Shown: positions 35,873 through 44,603, numbered from the stretch's first letter. The stretch is 62,988 nt of DNA from Mesorhizobium norvegicum (GCF_004919685.1 NZ_SMYZ01000079.1:1-62988); one strand, 5' to 3'. Made by a program: numbers and translations. Notes: a model not told the origin generated them from the letters alone.

Positions 35873-37030
35873 GTGTTTTATCGGAAGAAGACTGCCTGCC
35901 GTTGGCCGACCGGGTCAGCGATAGCTCTGCTTTTAATTGCCACGATGGGCGGGATGACTTTTGCGGGTGCCCAGGAAGGCGCCCCGGGCATTAAGCAGCG
36001 GACGGTGTTCCCCGCCTTCGATCCGAACGCGTCCTCATGCAACGCTCCGGCAGGTCTTACAAAAGTGCTAGCCTATGTGCAGGAGAACGACCGTGACTTC
36101 CTGCAGGGCGTCGACCATGGCCTGTCCCTGGCGGCAAAAAATCGTGGCTTAGAATATCGGAGAGTTCTGGCGGAAAATGATGTGGGAAAGGCGATAGCCC
36201 TGGTTCATTCTTTCGTCGCGGCGAAGGTTGGCGCCATGGTTGCCACGTCCTCGGATCCGGCGGCTTTCGGCCCCTCGCTTCAACAGGCAATCTGGTCGGG
36301 AGCGTTTGTCGGCACCATCGTGCCTCCACCGGCAACGCTGCTGCTTAATGCTCCACAGTATCAGACGGGAAAGGTGCTAACCAACGCGGCGATCGAGCAT
36401 ATCAACACCAAGCTCGGTGGGAAGGCCAGGGTCGTTCTGCTGACCCAAGACACGATGGAATTTCTGGCGCCGCGGTTCGCGGCAATGCGCGACGGTCTGA
36501 ATGCAATGCCCGGCGTAACGATCGTCGCCGATATCGCGCCTAAGCCGGTTAACAAGGAAGGCGGGTTCGCCACCATGCAGACTATCCTTATCGCGAACCC
36601 GGATGTCGACGTGGTGCTTGGCGGCGATGCCGTCGTGCTAGGCGCGCTGCAGGCATTGCGCGCGGCGGGCAAAGACCGGCCGGACCAATTCCTTGGTGGA
36701 ATTGATGGCGAGGCGGAGGCGGTTGCTGAAATCAGGAAAGGCAACAGTCCATACAAGGCGAGTATCTCGCTGTCTTCGCCCGTCTTCGGCTATGCCATGG
36801 GCGAGTTTGCGGCCGACTGGCTCGAGGGCAAAAGCATCCCGCAGGCGATGGACATCCTTCCTATAGCGCTGACGAGGTCCAACCTCTCGCAGTACGAGGC
36901 CGACCTAATGGACCCTGCGTCCGTATACGCCGACCCAGCCCGCCGGGACGCTTACCTGACCATGTACGGTAACACCTGCTATGATAGCCGCGACCGCTAT
37001 GTAAATTTCCCTTGGTCGTCTGAGCAGTAG
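35873..37030 (+). CDS. periplasmic sugar-binding protein (type I fold), orphan
   Basis: A protein of 385 aa with a signal peptide (AIALLLIATMGGMTFAGA), then a ribose/galactose-binding-protein-like fold: VLAYVQENDRDFLQGVDHGL, AIEHINTKLGGKARVVLLTQ, NPDVDVVLGGDAVVLGALQAL, QFLGGIDGEAEAVAEIRKG. Unusually it has four or more cysteines (SSCNAP, GNTCYDS), possibly a disulphide. No permease or ATPase gene is adjacent. Its position directly behind a CHASE3 kinase suggests it presents a ligand to that sensor rather than to a transporter; this is inference. The start GTG at 35873 is the only fitting one. Confidence 0.85.
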   Translation: MFYRKKTACRWPTGSAIALLLIATMGGMTFAGAQEGAPGIKQRTVFPAFDPNASSCNAPAGLTKVLAYVQENDRDFLQGVDHGLSLAAKNRGLEYRRVLAENDVGKAIALVHSFVAAKVGAMVATSSDPAAFGPSLQQAIWSGAFVGTIVPPPATLLLNAPQYQTGKVLTNAAIEHINTKLGGKARVVLLTQDTMEFLAPRFAAMRDGLNAMPGVTIVADIAPKPVNKEGGFATMQTILIANPDVDVVLGGDAVVLGALQALRAAGKDRPDQFLGGIDGEAEAVAEIRKGNSPYKASISLSSPVFGYAMGEFAADWLEGKSIPQAMDILPIALTRSNLSQYEADLMDPASVYADPARRDAYLTMYGNTCYDSRDRYVNFPWSSEQ

Positions 37031-37596
37031 ACTACTTAGCTGCCCGGAAGCCTGCTCAGCCTGGCAGGGCGGTTATATAGCGGCCAAATGTTAGCTTTCG
37101 AATATCCGCCGCGAAAAGGGGCCTGTCCGCTCACTGTCCAAAAAAGCGACTCCAGAAAGCCTGCTCAGTAATGACAAGTCTGGCAAATTGGCCTTAGGCA
37201 GACGGCGGCGCCTTGCCGAAATCCAACAACCGTGCTCGGCCGGGGGGCAACCAAAATCCAAGTCGTGCATTTTAGTAGATGCTGTTAGACCAACTCCCTA
37301 TGTGCTGTTCTCGATGCGGTGCGCGCGACCATGGTTATGAGCACTGCACACATCTGAACCATGGCAGCCTCTCCGAGGCGCCTGCGCCTTCGACCAAGGG
37401 CGATGAACGGCACAAGCAACAGGTTCCGGTTAGCAATCCAAACCAGATCGCTGGGCCGGGCGAGATCGCTGGGCGGGGCCGGATTTTTTGACACTGATTG
37501 AAGTCGTGCGCCTGCAGCGCGCGAAGTCAGATCGCGGCACTGAAGCCATTTGCCCGCTGGGTCCCTCCAAGCGGTCAAAAGGGCCGGAAGGCCCGT

Positions 37597-37629
37597 CGCC
37601 CGCTGGCTCCCGGCCAGCGGGCGTTTTAT
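37597..37629 (+). terminator. intrinsic terminator
   Basis: A perfect 10-bp stem CGCCCGCTGG / CCAGCGGGCG with a 7-base loop is followed by TTTTAT. It lies well after the sugar-binding protein gene, so an unseen transcript may end here. Confidence 0.75.
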
Positions 37630-37769
37630 ACAACAGACCGCAGATTACCCCGGAACAGGCCGCGGCGTCCTCCGACGGATTGTATCTCCGGCTAAGCCCG
37701 GTTCGCGGCGTCGCCGCCGAAGCAATCTGCCCGTGGTCTGTTAGCAAGCGCGTCATTCGAGATTTAGCG

Positions 37770-37794
37770 GGAACGAATGTGGCAGTGCCCAGTT
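37770..37794 (+). promoter_or_regulatory. near-consensus EcfG-type promoter
   Basis: GGAAC, a 16-base spacer and AGTT differ from the EcfG consensus only in the first base of the -10 element. It lies 35 bases before the OmpA-family start. Confidence 0.45.
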
Positions 37795-37828
37795 TGGATA
37801 TCGTCGGGACACGACATGGAGAATTCAA

Positions 37829-39640
37829 ATGACACGCCGACCAACGATTTTGGCCAGCACCGCACTCGGTCTGCTGATCGCGTCCGCGCCGTTCGGGCCC
37901 TTCGCGCCCCTCAGCAGCGCAGCATTCGGTGCCGCACGGTTCGTCGCATCCGCACCGCCAATTCTTATCAAGTTAAAATGCAAGGAGGGCGAGTCCGCCG
38001 AAGCCTGCGCGCTGAGGCAGGAGGCTCCGTCCGAAAACGCTCCAGCGACCGAACCACAGCCTGCTCAGAAACCGCAGGAGCAGCCAAAAGAGGCAGCACC
38101 TCCGTCTGAGGCGGCTCCCGTTCCAGAATCCACCCCACCGGCTGAACCGTCCGCGAAGGAACAGCCTGCTCAACCGGCCGCGCCAGCGCCGCCAGCCGAG
38201 CCTGCGCCCGCTCAGGCTCCCGACAAATCGGCGCCAGTCAAGCAGGTCCAGCCGCCCGCAGATCAGGCACCTTTGCCCACCCCGGCTCCCCAGGCGCCTG
38301 CTACGACGGATCAGCCTTCGCCTGCCCAGGGTGAACAGCCGGCGGAACCTACGAGCAAGCCAGAAAAGAAACCTGCCGCCGAGGCGCCTGCACCAACGCA
38401 GCCCGTGACTGGCGAGCAACCTGCAACCGACCAGCAGCCTCCAGCCTCCGAAAAGCCAGCCAATGGTGAGCCGGCGGCGCCCGCCCAAAGCTCAAAGCCA
38501 GTACAGGGCGAGGCGCCAGCAGATCCGAACGCCGCACCAGTTCTCGACAGCGAAAAGGATGCAAAACGTCCTAGCAAGGACGGCAAACCGCCCGCTCAGC
38601 AGAGCGATGGCGGTCAGGCCCCCAAGCCTGCGGCTGCCCCCGTAGACTCCGGACCGCCTCCTGCGGACGACAAGGCCGCGCAGCAGGAGATCAAGCCGGA
38701 GAAGATCGTTCCGGTGACGGACGAAAAGGGTACCCGCCGTGACAAGGCCCCAGATAGCCAGGCGCCGGAGCGTCCAAAAGGCGCCGATGTCCTCACCGAA
38801 ATTGGCGGCCGGGTCATCATCCAGTTCAACAACCAGACGATTGTCGAGAGCAACGAAGCGCCGCGAATGAACCGTGGTGCCAAGGATGTGTACTACGAGG
38901 ATCTGCCGGGCGGCCGCACCCGCGAGACAATCGTTCGCGACAATGGCAACCAAATCGTCACCATCCGCAACCGCTATGGCGACGTCTTCCAGCGCTCCCG
39001 CATCACGCCCGACGGCCGCGAGTATGTGCTGAGCTATGTCGACGAGAGGTATTACCAGGACGTACAGGATTGGCGCGATCCTGGAGATGACTTGCCATCG
39101 ATGCGGCTGAACATCCCGCGCAAGCAATACATCCTGGAGTCCGATTTGGTCGAGAATGCCGGCGACTACTATACCTTCCTCGAGCAACCGCCGGTGGAAA
39201 AGGTGCAGCGGCTCTACTCGGTCGACGAGGTCAAGCGCTCGGCGCGTGTGCGCGATATCGCCCGGCGGGTTGATCTCGACACGTTGAATTTCGAGTCCGG
39301 TTCGGCGGCGATCTCGGACAGCGAAGTCAAAAAGCTGCAAGGCGTTGCGGACGCAATGAAGCGGCTGCTGAAGAAGAACCCGGCCGAAACATTCTTGATC
39401 GAAGGCCATACCGATGCCGTCGGTAGCGACAATGCGAACCTGGCCTTGTCCGACCAGCGAGCAGAGGCAGTTGCCGAGGCCCTCACCAACGCCTTTGGCA
39501 TCGCGCCAGAGAACCTGACGACCCAAGGCTATGGCGAGCGCTATCTTAAGGTGAACACGACAGGGCCCGAACGGCAGAACCGCCGCGTCGCTATTCGCCG
39601 CATCACGCCGCTGGTGGCGCCCGTCGCCAGCGCCAACTGA
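37829..39640 (+). CDS. OmpA-family outer-membrane protein with Pro/Ala-rich region
   Basis: A protein of 603 aa: signal-like N-terminus (residues 1-33), a 250-residue low-complexity stretch rich in Pro, Ala, Gln and Glu (about 60-310), a conserved middle domain (ADVLTEIGGRVIIQFNNQ, RETIVRDNGNQIVTIRNRYG), and a C-terminal OmpA peptidoglycan-binding domain (about 485-597) with ESGSAAISDSEV, IEGHTDAVGSD and QGYGERY. It probably links outer membrane and peptidoglycan, with the disordered part spanning the periplasm. A near-EcfG promoter precedes it and strong hairpins follow. Confidence 0.92.
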   Translation: MTRRPTILASTALGLLIASAPFGPFAPLSSAAFGAARFVASAPPILIKLKCKEGESAEACALRQEAPSENAPATEPQPAQKPQEQPKEAAPPSEAAPVPESTPPAEPSAKEQPAQPAAPAPPAEPAPAQAPDKSAPVKQVQPPADQAPLPTPAPQAPATTDQPSPAQGEQPAEPTSKPEKKPAAEAPAPTQPVTGEQPATDQQPPASEKPANGEPAAPAQSSKPVQGEAPADPNAAPVLDSEKDAKRPSKDGKPPAQQSDGGQAPKPAAAPVDSGPPPADDKAAQQEIKPEKIVPVTDEKGTRRDKAPDSQAPERPKGADVLTEIGGRVIIQFNNQTIVESNEAPRMNRGAKDVYYEDLPGGRTRETIVRDNGNQIVTIRNRYGDVFQRSRITPDGREYVLSYVDERYYQDVQDWRDPGDDLPSMRLNIPRKQYILESDLVENAGDYYTFLEQPPVEKVQRLYSVDEVKRSARVRDIARRVDLDTLNFESGSAAISDSEVKKLQGVADAMKRLLKKNPAETFLIEGHTDAVGSDNANLALSDQRAEAVAEALTNAFGIAPENLTTQGYGERYLKVNTTGPERQNRRVAIRRITPLVAPVASAN

Positions 39641-39647
39641 CAACGGC

Positions 39648-39684
39648 GTCTCGCGACGCGGCAAAGAGTGCCGAGTCGCGAGAC
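39648..39684 (+). terminator. long terminator-like hairpin after the OmpA gene
   Basis: GTCTCGCGAC at 39648-39657 pairs perfectly with GTCGCGAGAC at 39675-39684, with an inner CGGCA/TGCCG stem. It starts 8 bases after the OmpA stop but lacks a T-run. Confidence 0.6.
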
Positions 39685-39746
39685 CCTTGCCAGCCAAGCT
39701 GATCAATGGCCCGGCCTCCTCTGCTGACCGAAGATGCTTGTCTTTC

Positions 39747-39766
39747 AAACCCCGACGGGGCCTTTT
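39747..39766 (+). terminator. short terminator-like hairpin
   Basis: A CCCC-GAC-GGGG stem followed by CCTTTT about 110 bases after the OmpA stop. It is a short stem and may back up the larger hairpin. Confidence 0.4.
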
Positions 39767-40195
39767 AAGACTTCATTTACCGTGCGGTTTTAGCATCCCA
39801 CTTGCGGCTAAGTTACAGTCCCGCATTTTCAGGCAACACCGCCCGTCGCTCTCAGTCACCTAAGAGCGACGGGTACCTGCCTCAGGCCCAAGGCGACTTT
39901 TATCAATTGCCGGGACCGACCTGGCTCTAGGCTTCCGCTTTGGCCGCCGCCGCCGGAGGTTGAAGAGATTTAAACTTCCCCTCGGCCAAATGTCGGTCCG
40001 CCTGGACACCCCCGCGAAGCTGGAACAGAGTTGTTGATGGGAAAAGCAGTGTCTGGCCGTTTAAATGGGCAGGTCCGCAGAGCCGAAAAGGCCGTAGCGA
40101 TCGGGTGATCAATACCCCTAATTAGAACCCTCGCCGTTCGGGCGCGTAACGTAATCCGCCGCGAAAACTAGAGAACTCGAGCATTGAAATGGCGC

Positions 40196-40220
40196 AGGTC
40201 CGGCCAGATTGGCCGGACCT
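40196..40220 (-). terminator. terminator-like hairpin, minus strand
   Basis: AGGTCCGGCCA and TGGCCGGACCT form a perfect 11-bp stem with a 3-base loop, 8 bases past the stop of the leftward secreted-protein gene. Confidence 0.6.
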
Positions 40221-40227
40221 GATACCA

Positions 40228-40554
40228 TTACCTCCTGCAGATGCGAACTCGCTCGATGACGCGGTGGTGATGACGCCAATGCTTGATCAGCGCTACGCGG
40301 CAATGGTGTCGATGATGCAGATGGTAATAACGGGGCCTATAGCCGTTGTCATACATGTCGTAGTATTGGGAATAGCCTTGACCGTAGTAGTCGGGGTACC
40401 GATCACCATCACCATAGTAATCGTAATTGTCTCCATAATCGTCGCCATAGCCACTACCAAAGCCGATAATGACACCGCCGGCGTTTGCCGGATAAATGGC
40501 GGTCACAGCACAAGTGACCACGATCACCGATGAGAGTAGGAGTTTCCTTATCAT
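40228..40554 (-). CDS. secreted Tyr/Gly/Asp- and His-rich protein, 108 aa
   Basis: The ATG at 40554 follows GGGAGAG and begins a clear signal peptide (KLLLSSVIVVTCAVTAIYPANA). The mature part is low-complexity: repeated GYGDDYGDNYDYYG-type segments, then a basic His/Arg-rich tail (HLHHRHHC, HWRHHHR). Short exported proteins of this kind are common in rhizobia, and their function is not known; metal binding is plausible from the histidines. A perfect EcfG-type promoter lies 37 bases upstream, so it is probably a general-stress envelope protein. Confidence 0.8.
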   Translation of the reverse strand: MIRKLLLSSVIVVTCAVTAIYPANAGGVIIGFGSGYGDDYGDNYDYYGDGDRYPDYYGQGYSQYYDMYDNGYRPRYYHLHHRHHCRVALIKHWRHHHRVIERVRICRR

Positions 40555-40590
40555 GACAACTCTCCCTGAGAGTGTCCCTATCCGGGACAA

Positions 40591-40615
40591 AACGCTCCAG
40601 GCAAAGGTTCGTTCC
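40591..40615 (-). promoter_or_regulatory. EcfG-type general-stress promoter, minus strand
   Basis: On the minus strand GGAAC, a 16-base spacer and CGTT match the consensus exactly (plus strand AACG at 40591, GTTCC at 40611). It precedes the His-rich secreted protein and lies inside the decayed end of a transglutaminase-like gene. Confidence 0.75.
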
Positions 40616-40939
40616 ATGGAAAGCCGCGATCATTGGATAGCTGAGTGCTGCTTCGTCGATGCGGAAATCGGGGGCGTGCTGAGGCGTATGATCAAGCCGA
40701 ATGGCTGTTTCGAAGTGCAGTGCTTTAGCCGCCCCCTTGAAATCGAGCACCGCAACGCAGTTTCCAAAAACGTCGTGGATCCACCGGAGCTCTTTCGGCT
40801 CGGGATCAATGAACATGGCGTGGTCTAGAAGTCTCTGGTCGAAGCTGTCGCGCGGTCTGAATATCAGCCGGTGTTCGCCAAACCTTACAGGTCGGCTGTA
40901 ACGATAGACAGTCGAGTGCCTCACTGAAAAAATAGGCAT
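40610..40939 (-). pseudogene. bacterial transglutaminase-like protein, N-terminal fragment
   Basis: From the ATG at 40939 the frame reads VRHSTVYRYSRPVRFGEHRLIFRPRDS, then PEPKELRWIHDVFGN and LHFETAIRLDH. This is the N-terminal beta domain that precedes the transglutaminase core in rhizobial proteins. After about 110 residues similarity ends and the frame enters the promoter of the neighbouring gene. The catalytic Cys-His-Asp core is absent, so it is not an enzyme. Confidence 0.75.
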
Positions 40940-41038
40940 GACGTCGTTTTATGCCTTCTGCATACACACACCGGTTTCTCCGGGACGATCGAGGGGCCTC
41001 GGGCGCGGAGAGACTCAACGCCTGAGTAAACAAATCAA

Positions 41039-41059
41039 AGCGGCCAAAAACTGGCCGCT
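41039..41059. repeat. perfect 8-bp hairpin
   Basis: AGCGGCCA and TGGCCGCT form a stem with loop AAAAC. On the minus strand it is followed by a T-rich tail, so it could end a leftward transcript; no matching gene was identified. Confidence 0.45.
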
Positions 41060-41320
41060 AGTAGGGCAATGTCGCTACTGCCGGGCTTCCTACAATGTCG
41101 ATGCCGTCGATCTAGAGGCGGCAGGCATCAAGGCCCACGCGAGATCGGGATAGGCGTTGCCTCAAACCTGCTCACCTCTCGGTTCGAACTTTCCCGCCGA
41201 GATACGTCTGATGCCTCGATTTGTAATATCCTGCCCAAGGCGTAATGTCTCAACTGGTCCCTTTCGACACCCTTACGAGCGCACGCGAAGAAAACTAAGG
41301 CAGAGAAGGACGCCGAAACG

Positions 41321-41506
41321 TTGGCTTACACGGTGATTTGGTACGGCAAGCAAGGCATCGTCGAGAATGCGTCGTTCGAGACCGAGAAGGCTGCACGGGA
41401 TAACGCGCTGGCGACCTTTTCCGCTCGAAACATGCGCGGTATTGTAGCGGTCGAGGTTCGCAAGGACGACGGCACCGTTGTATTCAGCCATGCAGGCACC
41501 AACTAA
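41321..41506 (+). CDS. small hypothetical protein, 61 aa
   Basis: A TTG at 41321, with AGAAGGA upstream, gives a compact protein with alternating strands and helices: AYTVIWYGKQGIVENASFE, KAARDNALATFSARN and IVAVEVRKDDGTVVFSH. The composition is that of a real folded small domain, but I know no family. There is no signal peptide. Flanking sequence is intergenic on both sides and no EcfG-type promoter was found. Confidence 0.55.
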   Translation: MAYTVIWYGKQGIVENASFETEKAARDNALATFSARNMRGIVAVEVRKDDGTVVFSHAGTN

Positions 41507-41904
41507 TCGTCCGCATCTTGGTCAGCTTTAGAACGAGATTTTGGTCCCCCATTCCAACGGCGTGTTGCTTCTGTAACGTCGAGCATTCCGCTGCGCCTTA
41601 TAGTCGGGCCTCTCGCAGCGTGATCCATGATCGGTACCGCCCATGCTGATCAGTTCTCGCGTCCGGGCTTCGGTAATCCGGGTTCGCGCGCAAGGAAACG
41701 GATAAGAGCCTTCTAGCTCTCCACCGGGGCGGATCGCATCCTTTCTGAACGACTTCGGAACCCAAGGGGCGTCACGGCGCCAACTTCCCCCATCAGGTCT
41801 GCAGGGGACATGTGAGGTTCATTAGGAGGCCGATGTTAAGAGATCAGTAACCAATCCGGAAGAATGTCGCTTGCGGCCTCTTTTCGCTGCCAGGAGCACT
41901 CAAC
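41507..41904. other. intergenic stretch with a decayed gene copy
   Basis: The stretch contains the degenerate relative of the gene at 46934 (41606-41720). The last 100 bases are the leader of the L,D-transpeptidase gene; no clear promoter is recognised. Confidence 0.4.
41606..41720 (-). pseudogene. decayed copy of the small ITEAQAR-type gene
   Basis: The minus strand reads RFLAREPG in one frame, then ITEARTRELISMGGTDHGS after a frame change. This parallels RFLARETG and ITEAQARDLINMVGTDRGS of the 46934 gene. DNA similarity to 46965-47070 is obvious by eye. Confidence 0.6.
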
Positions 41905-42993
41905 ATGCGTCGCGGCCTCAGTCTACTTGCACTCACCTTTAGCACGGCGCTAGGCACTGGCACGGCAACGTTTGTCATCTCACCGGCTCATGCCGTGTCA
42001 TTGCTTACCCCCGATACCGTCAACGGAGCGCCCCTCGAAGCAATTTCGCCGACGGATGTGCCCCCAGATTCGAAGATCGACCCGCTGACCACCGGTAGCA
42101 CGTTCAATGTCGGTGCCGTCGCCCCTTCAACGGAATTCACCACGGCCGCCGTGAGCGACACGCCCTCACCGTCCATTGTCCGCCTGCAGGTATTGCTGGA
42201 CAGGGCAGGGGCGTCGCCAGGAGTGATTGACGGTCTTGATGGGGGCAACCTGCGGCACGCCATCGCAGCCTTTGAAGTGATGCGTGGCCTTCCGGTCGAC
42301 GGAAAGATCGGGCCCCAGGTCATCGCCGCCATAGACGCGGACAAGCAGGTGATCGGCAGCTACGTCGTCACGGCGGACGATCTTTCCACGGTGGTGGGTG
42401 CCATTCCGAAGGACTACGCCAAAATGGCCGAGATGAAGTATCTCGGCTACGCTCGTCCAAGCGAGGCCCTGGCCGAGCGCTTCCACATGGACGAGGATTT
42501 TCTGAAGGCACTCAATCCTGGCGCTACCTTCGCCGAGGGAGAAACGATTTCGGTGGCCGATCTAGGCTCGGGGAAGCGCGGAAAGGCCGTCAGACTGGAA
42601 GTAGACAAGGCCGAAGGCCAGGTTCGCGCCTATGCGGAAGACGGCTCACTCCTGGCGGCCTTTCCGGCCACCATTGGCAGCGAGGAGAACCCATCCCCGT
42701 CCGGCATGCATACAGTAAGGGCGGTGGTCTCGAACCCGAGCTACACCTACAATCCCAAGCTCAATTTCAAACAGGGCAACAACGACAAGGTCCTGACCCT
42801 TCCGCCCGGCCCCAATGGCCCCGTCGGCACGGTGTGGATCGACCTGTCTGAACCGAGCTTCGGTATCCACGGGACCCCCGAGCCCGCCCGTATTGACAAG
42901 ACCGGGTCACATGGCTGTGTACGCCTGACCAATTGGGATGCTGGAGAACTTGGCAAGCTTCTCAGTCCCGGCGTGCCGGTCCAGTTCCTCTGA
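41905..42993 (+). CDS. L,D-transpeptidase (YkuD family)
   Basis: A periplasmic peptidoglycan-crosslinking enzyme of 362 aa. The signal peptide covers about 1-30. A peptidoglycan-binding-type domain lies at about 88-150 (LQVLLDRAGASPGVIDG, AFEVMRGLPVDGKIG). A short LysM-like segment (LAERFHMDEDFLKALNP) precedes the YkuD catalytic domain (about 225-362). Catalytic residues are visible: H322, H336 and C338 in HGTPEPA and GSHGCVRLTNWDA. The ATG follows CAGGAGCAC. It stands alone, with no close promoter motif recognised. Confidence 0.95.
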   Translation: MRRGLSLLALTFSTALGTGTATFVISPAHAVSLLTPDTVNGAPLEAISPTDVPPDSKIDPLTTGSTFNVGAVAPSTEFTTAAVSDTPSPSIVRLQVLLDRAGASPGVIDGLDGGNLRHAIAAFEVMRGLPVDGKIGPQVIAAIDADKQVIGSYVVTADDLSTVVGAIPKDYAKMAEMKYLGYARPSEALAERFHMDEDFLKALNPGATFAEGETISVADLGSGKRGKAVRLEVDKAEGQVRAYAEDGSLLAAFPATIGSEENPSPSGMHTVRAVVSNPSYTYNPKLNFKQGNNDKVLTLPPGPNGPVGTVWIDLSEPSFGIHGTPEPARIDKTGSHGCVRLTNWDAGELGKLLSPGVPVQFL

Positions 42994-43384
42994 GCGGCGA
43001 GGAGAATCCGGCCGTAGACTTCGACTATCCGCCCGATGTCGAGGAGATGCAGAGCCCCGAAACTGCGCTGGCGCCGGAATGATCGAGTCGGAGTCCAGTT
43101 CAATGGTACCGAGACGAAGCCAGAACTGCATTACGGCTGAACCTTGGATGCAACTTCACCACCATGCAGTCGGGGCCTCGCGCGACGTTAGCGGGCAGTC
43201 TCCTACCGACATTTTGACCAGGCTCGGCGTCGAAATCCGCGCGTCGCCGCCTTGCACCGTCGAATAAGCCAGAGATCTCGTCGCACGCTGTACACTTGTC
43301 TAAATCGCGGGGCGTTTTGCGGGAACAAGCATCACGAAGGAGCGTTGCTCGCTCTCCACCCACCATCATGAAAGGACCGGTGCA
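42994..43384. other. intergenic stretch with EcfG-type promoter
   Basis: No supported gene is seen. The right end contains the perfect EcfG-type promoter at 43322-43346 that serves the small-gene cluster to its right. Confidence 0.45.
43322..43346 (+). promoter_or_regulatory. EcfG-type general-stress promoter
   Basis: GGAAC at 43322, a 16-base spacer and CGTT at 43343-43346 match exactly. It lies 39 bases before the ATG at 43385 and leads the membrane-protein/entericidin/small-protein cluster. Confidence 0.75.
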
Positions 43385-43629
43385 ATGCTGAAGGAACTAC
43401 CTCGCAGGCGAGACGGCGCCAGACCCTCATGTGGGGTGTGGCGATTGCCAGTGCTTTCTTTGTCGTCCTGATAGGCTTGTTCGTTTTAGGCGTGCTCCAG
43501 TCGCAAGGTGGGGCGGAAGCCGAAAAGATGTTGTTGGACCCTACGCTCGGCTTTCCGGCTGATCGTCTATTTGATTGGAACTTGATGGGCACCCGTGGGT
43601 TTCGTCATGAAGAGGAGACATCGCCGTGA
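43385..43629 (+). pseudogene. small membrane protein, probably frameshifted
   Basis: The ATG at 43385 has AAAGGA upstream and sits just after an EcfG-type promoter, but its frame (LKELPRRRDGARPS) stops after about 28 codons. The adjacent frame from 43429 gives a good membrane helix, VAIASAFFVVLIGLFVLGVLQS, and ends with TGA at 43629 overlapping the entericidin GTG. A basic N-terminus followed by this helix would be a sensible small membrane protein, so a one-base lesion near 43425 is suspected. Alternatively translation really starts at ATG 43429. Confidence 0.5.
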
Positions 43630-43766
43630 AACTGTTACACCTTGCCCCCATCGCTATTCTTGCCTGCGCCCTGGCTCTTTCCGCTTGCGCTAATACCGTC
43701 CGAGGCGTCGGTAGGGACGTCAAATCGACGGCGAACGCAGTTGACGACACTGTCAACAAACCCTGA
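43626..43766 (+). CDS. entericidin A/B-family lipoprotein, 46 aa
   Basis: The GTG at 43626 overlaps the preceding stop (GTGA). The protein is a short lipoprotein: KLLHLAPIAILACALALSAC with lipobox LSAC, then ANTVRGVGRDVKSTANAVDD, the conserved entericidin tail. These peptides sit in the envelope and have been described as bacteriolytic or antidote peptides in enterics; in rhizobia they are common general-stress genes. It is in a cluster behind a perfect EcfG-type promoter. Confidence 0.88.
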   Translation: MKLLHLAPIAILACALALSACANTVRGVGRDVKSTANAVDDTVNKP

Positions 43767-43769
43767 TCG

Positions 43770-43958
43770 ATGCAGCGGACCGTCACGGTTATCGAGAAGG
43801 CAACCGGTCGGGTGATCGGCGCACTGCCAATCGATCTTGCAGGCCAAGTTCACCAAGCCTCGGATGACGAGTATTTCGCGAAGGCGTTCGAAGCTGCAGT
43901 CGACAGCGGCCTCATCAATGAGGCTGATGCGCGTTTGCTTGAATTCCGGCTCGAATAG
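43770..43958 (+). CDS. small hypothetical protein, 62 aa
   Basis: It starts three bases after the entericidin stop, so it belongs to the same transcript. The sequence reads QRTVTVIEKATGRVIGALPIDL, then DDEYFAKAFEAAVDSGLINE and ADARLLEFRLE: a beta hairpin followed by two helices. The composition is convincing for a real protein, but no family is recognised. No signal peptide. Expression under general stress is inferred from the promoter at 43322. Confidence 0.65.
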   Translation: MQRTVTVIEKATGRVIGALPIDLAGQVHQASDDEYFAKAFEAAVDSGLINEADARLLEFRLE

Positions 43959-44136
43959 GTAGGCCGACCGAGGTCAGGGATAACTCAAGCAACCCGTCTG
44001 CACCGGGCTGTCAATTCTTGCCGCCCCGCCTGCGTGGCGTTTGGGATCATGAATTCGTCGACGAAGTCACCTATTTCGGCGGCAACTCGGTGCGGGTATG
44101 AATGATCTCTCTCGTCTGCGCGGCTGCATTGGCTAC

Positions 44137-44161
44137 GGAACAAAGCGTATGGTGCGTAGTT
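44137..44161 (+). promoter_or_regulatory. near-consensus EcfG-type promoter
   Basis: GGAAC, a 16-base spacer and AGTT (one mismatch). It lies only 9-24 bases before the possible starts of the next gene, so its use is doubtful or the leader is very short. Confidence 0.3.
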
Positions 44162-44169
44162 AGATATTA

Positions 44170-44466
44170 GTGGAGACTAATGTGATGCTGCTGGCGTTGG
44201 GCAGTGCGCCTGAGACCGAGGCACTGTCGTCCAGGAATGCCGACGCGGAAATTCTTGGAGTGCTCGACCTCAACAACAAAACGGAGGCCAAATTCCCCAT
44301 CGCCCGCCTCGGAGAGGCAATCCAGTTCGTCGCAAATGCCTCAGTGCTCGGATATGATGTCCGCGCGGCGATGGTCTTCTATGGGGAATCAGGCACACCA
44401 AGCCTTAGGTTGATTGACTGCGAGCGGTTATGGGCCAAGTACGGCGCTGCCCTGCTTGAGCCATAG
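44170..44466 (+). CDS. hypothetical protein, about 98 aa
   Basis: Starts are possible at GTG 44170, GTG 44182 or ATG 44185. The protein is mixed alpha/beta, with NADAEILGVLDLNNKTEAKFPIARLGEAIQFVANA and GYDVRAAMVFYGESGTP as its most ordered parts. It resembles small unknown proteins frequent in rhizobia; no named family is recognised. It is not obviously linked to the neighbouring xre gene. Confidence 0.55.
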   Translation: METNVMLLALGSAPETEALSSRNADAEILGVLDLNNKTEAKFPIARLGEAIQFVANASVLGYDVRAAMVFYGESGTPSLRLIDCERLWAKYGAALLEP

Positions 44467-44603
44467 ACTTCGGCCTGTAGAAGCTGAGGATAAAAGGTCG
44501 GGCCGGTAACCTTGGCCTTTACTTCAGCTAGAGGTCACAGGGAGCCTGGAAACCCGGCCCTTACCGAAGGGGAAAGCTCTCACCCCCTGACTGGAGAATG
44601 TGC

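Larger units (their letters stand above)
37031..37828. other. long intergenic stretch before the OmpA-family gene
   Basis: No supported gene is seen. It holds a strong terminator hairpin (37597-37629), a near-EcfG promoter (37770-37794) and a tandem GATCGCTGGGC duplication around 37448-37470. Confidence 0.4.
39641..40227. other. intergenic stretch with three hairpins
   Basis: No supported gene is seen. Terminator-like structures lie at 39648-39684 and 39747-39766, with a further perfect stem at 39842-39873 (CCCGTCGCTCT / AGAGCGACGGG). The remainder is featureless up to the hairpin at 40196. Confidence 0.45.

Noticed and set aside
37031..37828. Plus-strand frames before the OmpA gene, possibly a small protein at 37488-37832
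   Set aside because: The frame spans a strong terminator hairpin and the near-EcfG promoter and shows no protein-like pattern.
37829..38640. Repetitive Pro/Ala/Gln DNA considered as a tandem repeat array
   Set aside because: There is no regular period at DNA level; it is the low-complexity linker of the OmpA-family protein.
38492..39748. Minus-strand frame of about 418 codons opposite the OmpA-family gene
   Set aside because: The OmpA-family protein on the plus strand has a signal sequence and recognisable domains; the opposite frame has shadow composition (His, Arg and Leu runs).
40938..41153. Plus-strand frame with a CxxC pair (QCRYCRASYN)
   Set aside because: The only supporting feature is one CxxC. 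The frame crosses a perfect hairpin, and the start is uncertain.
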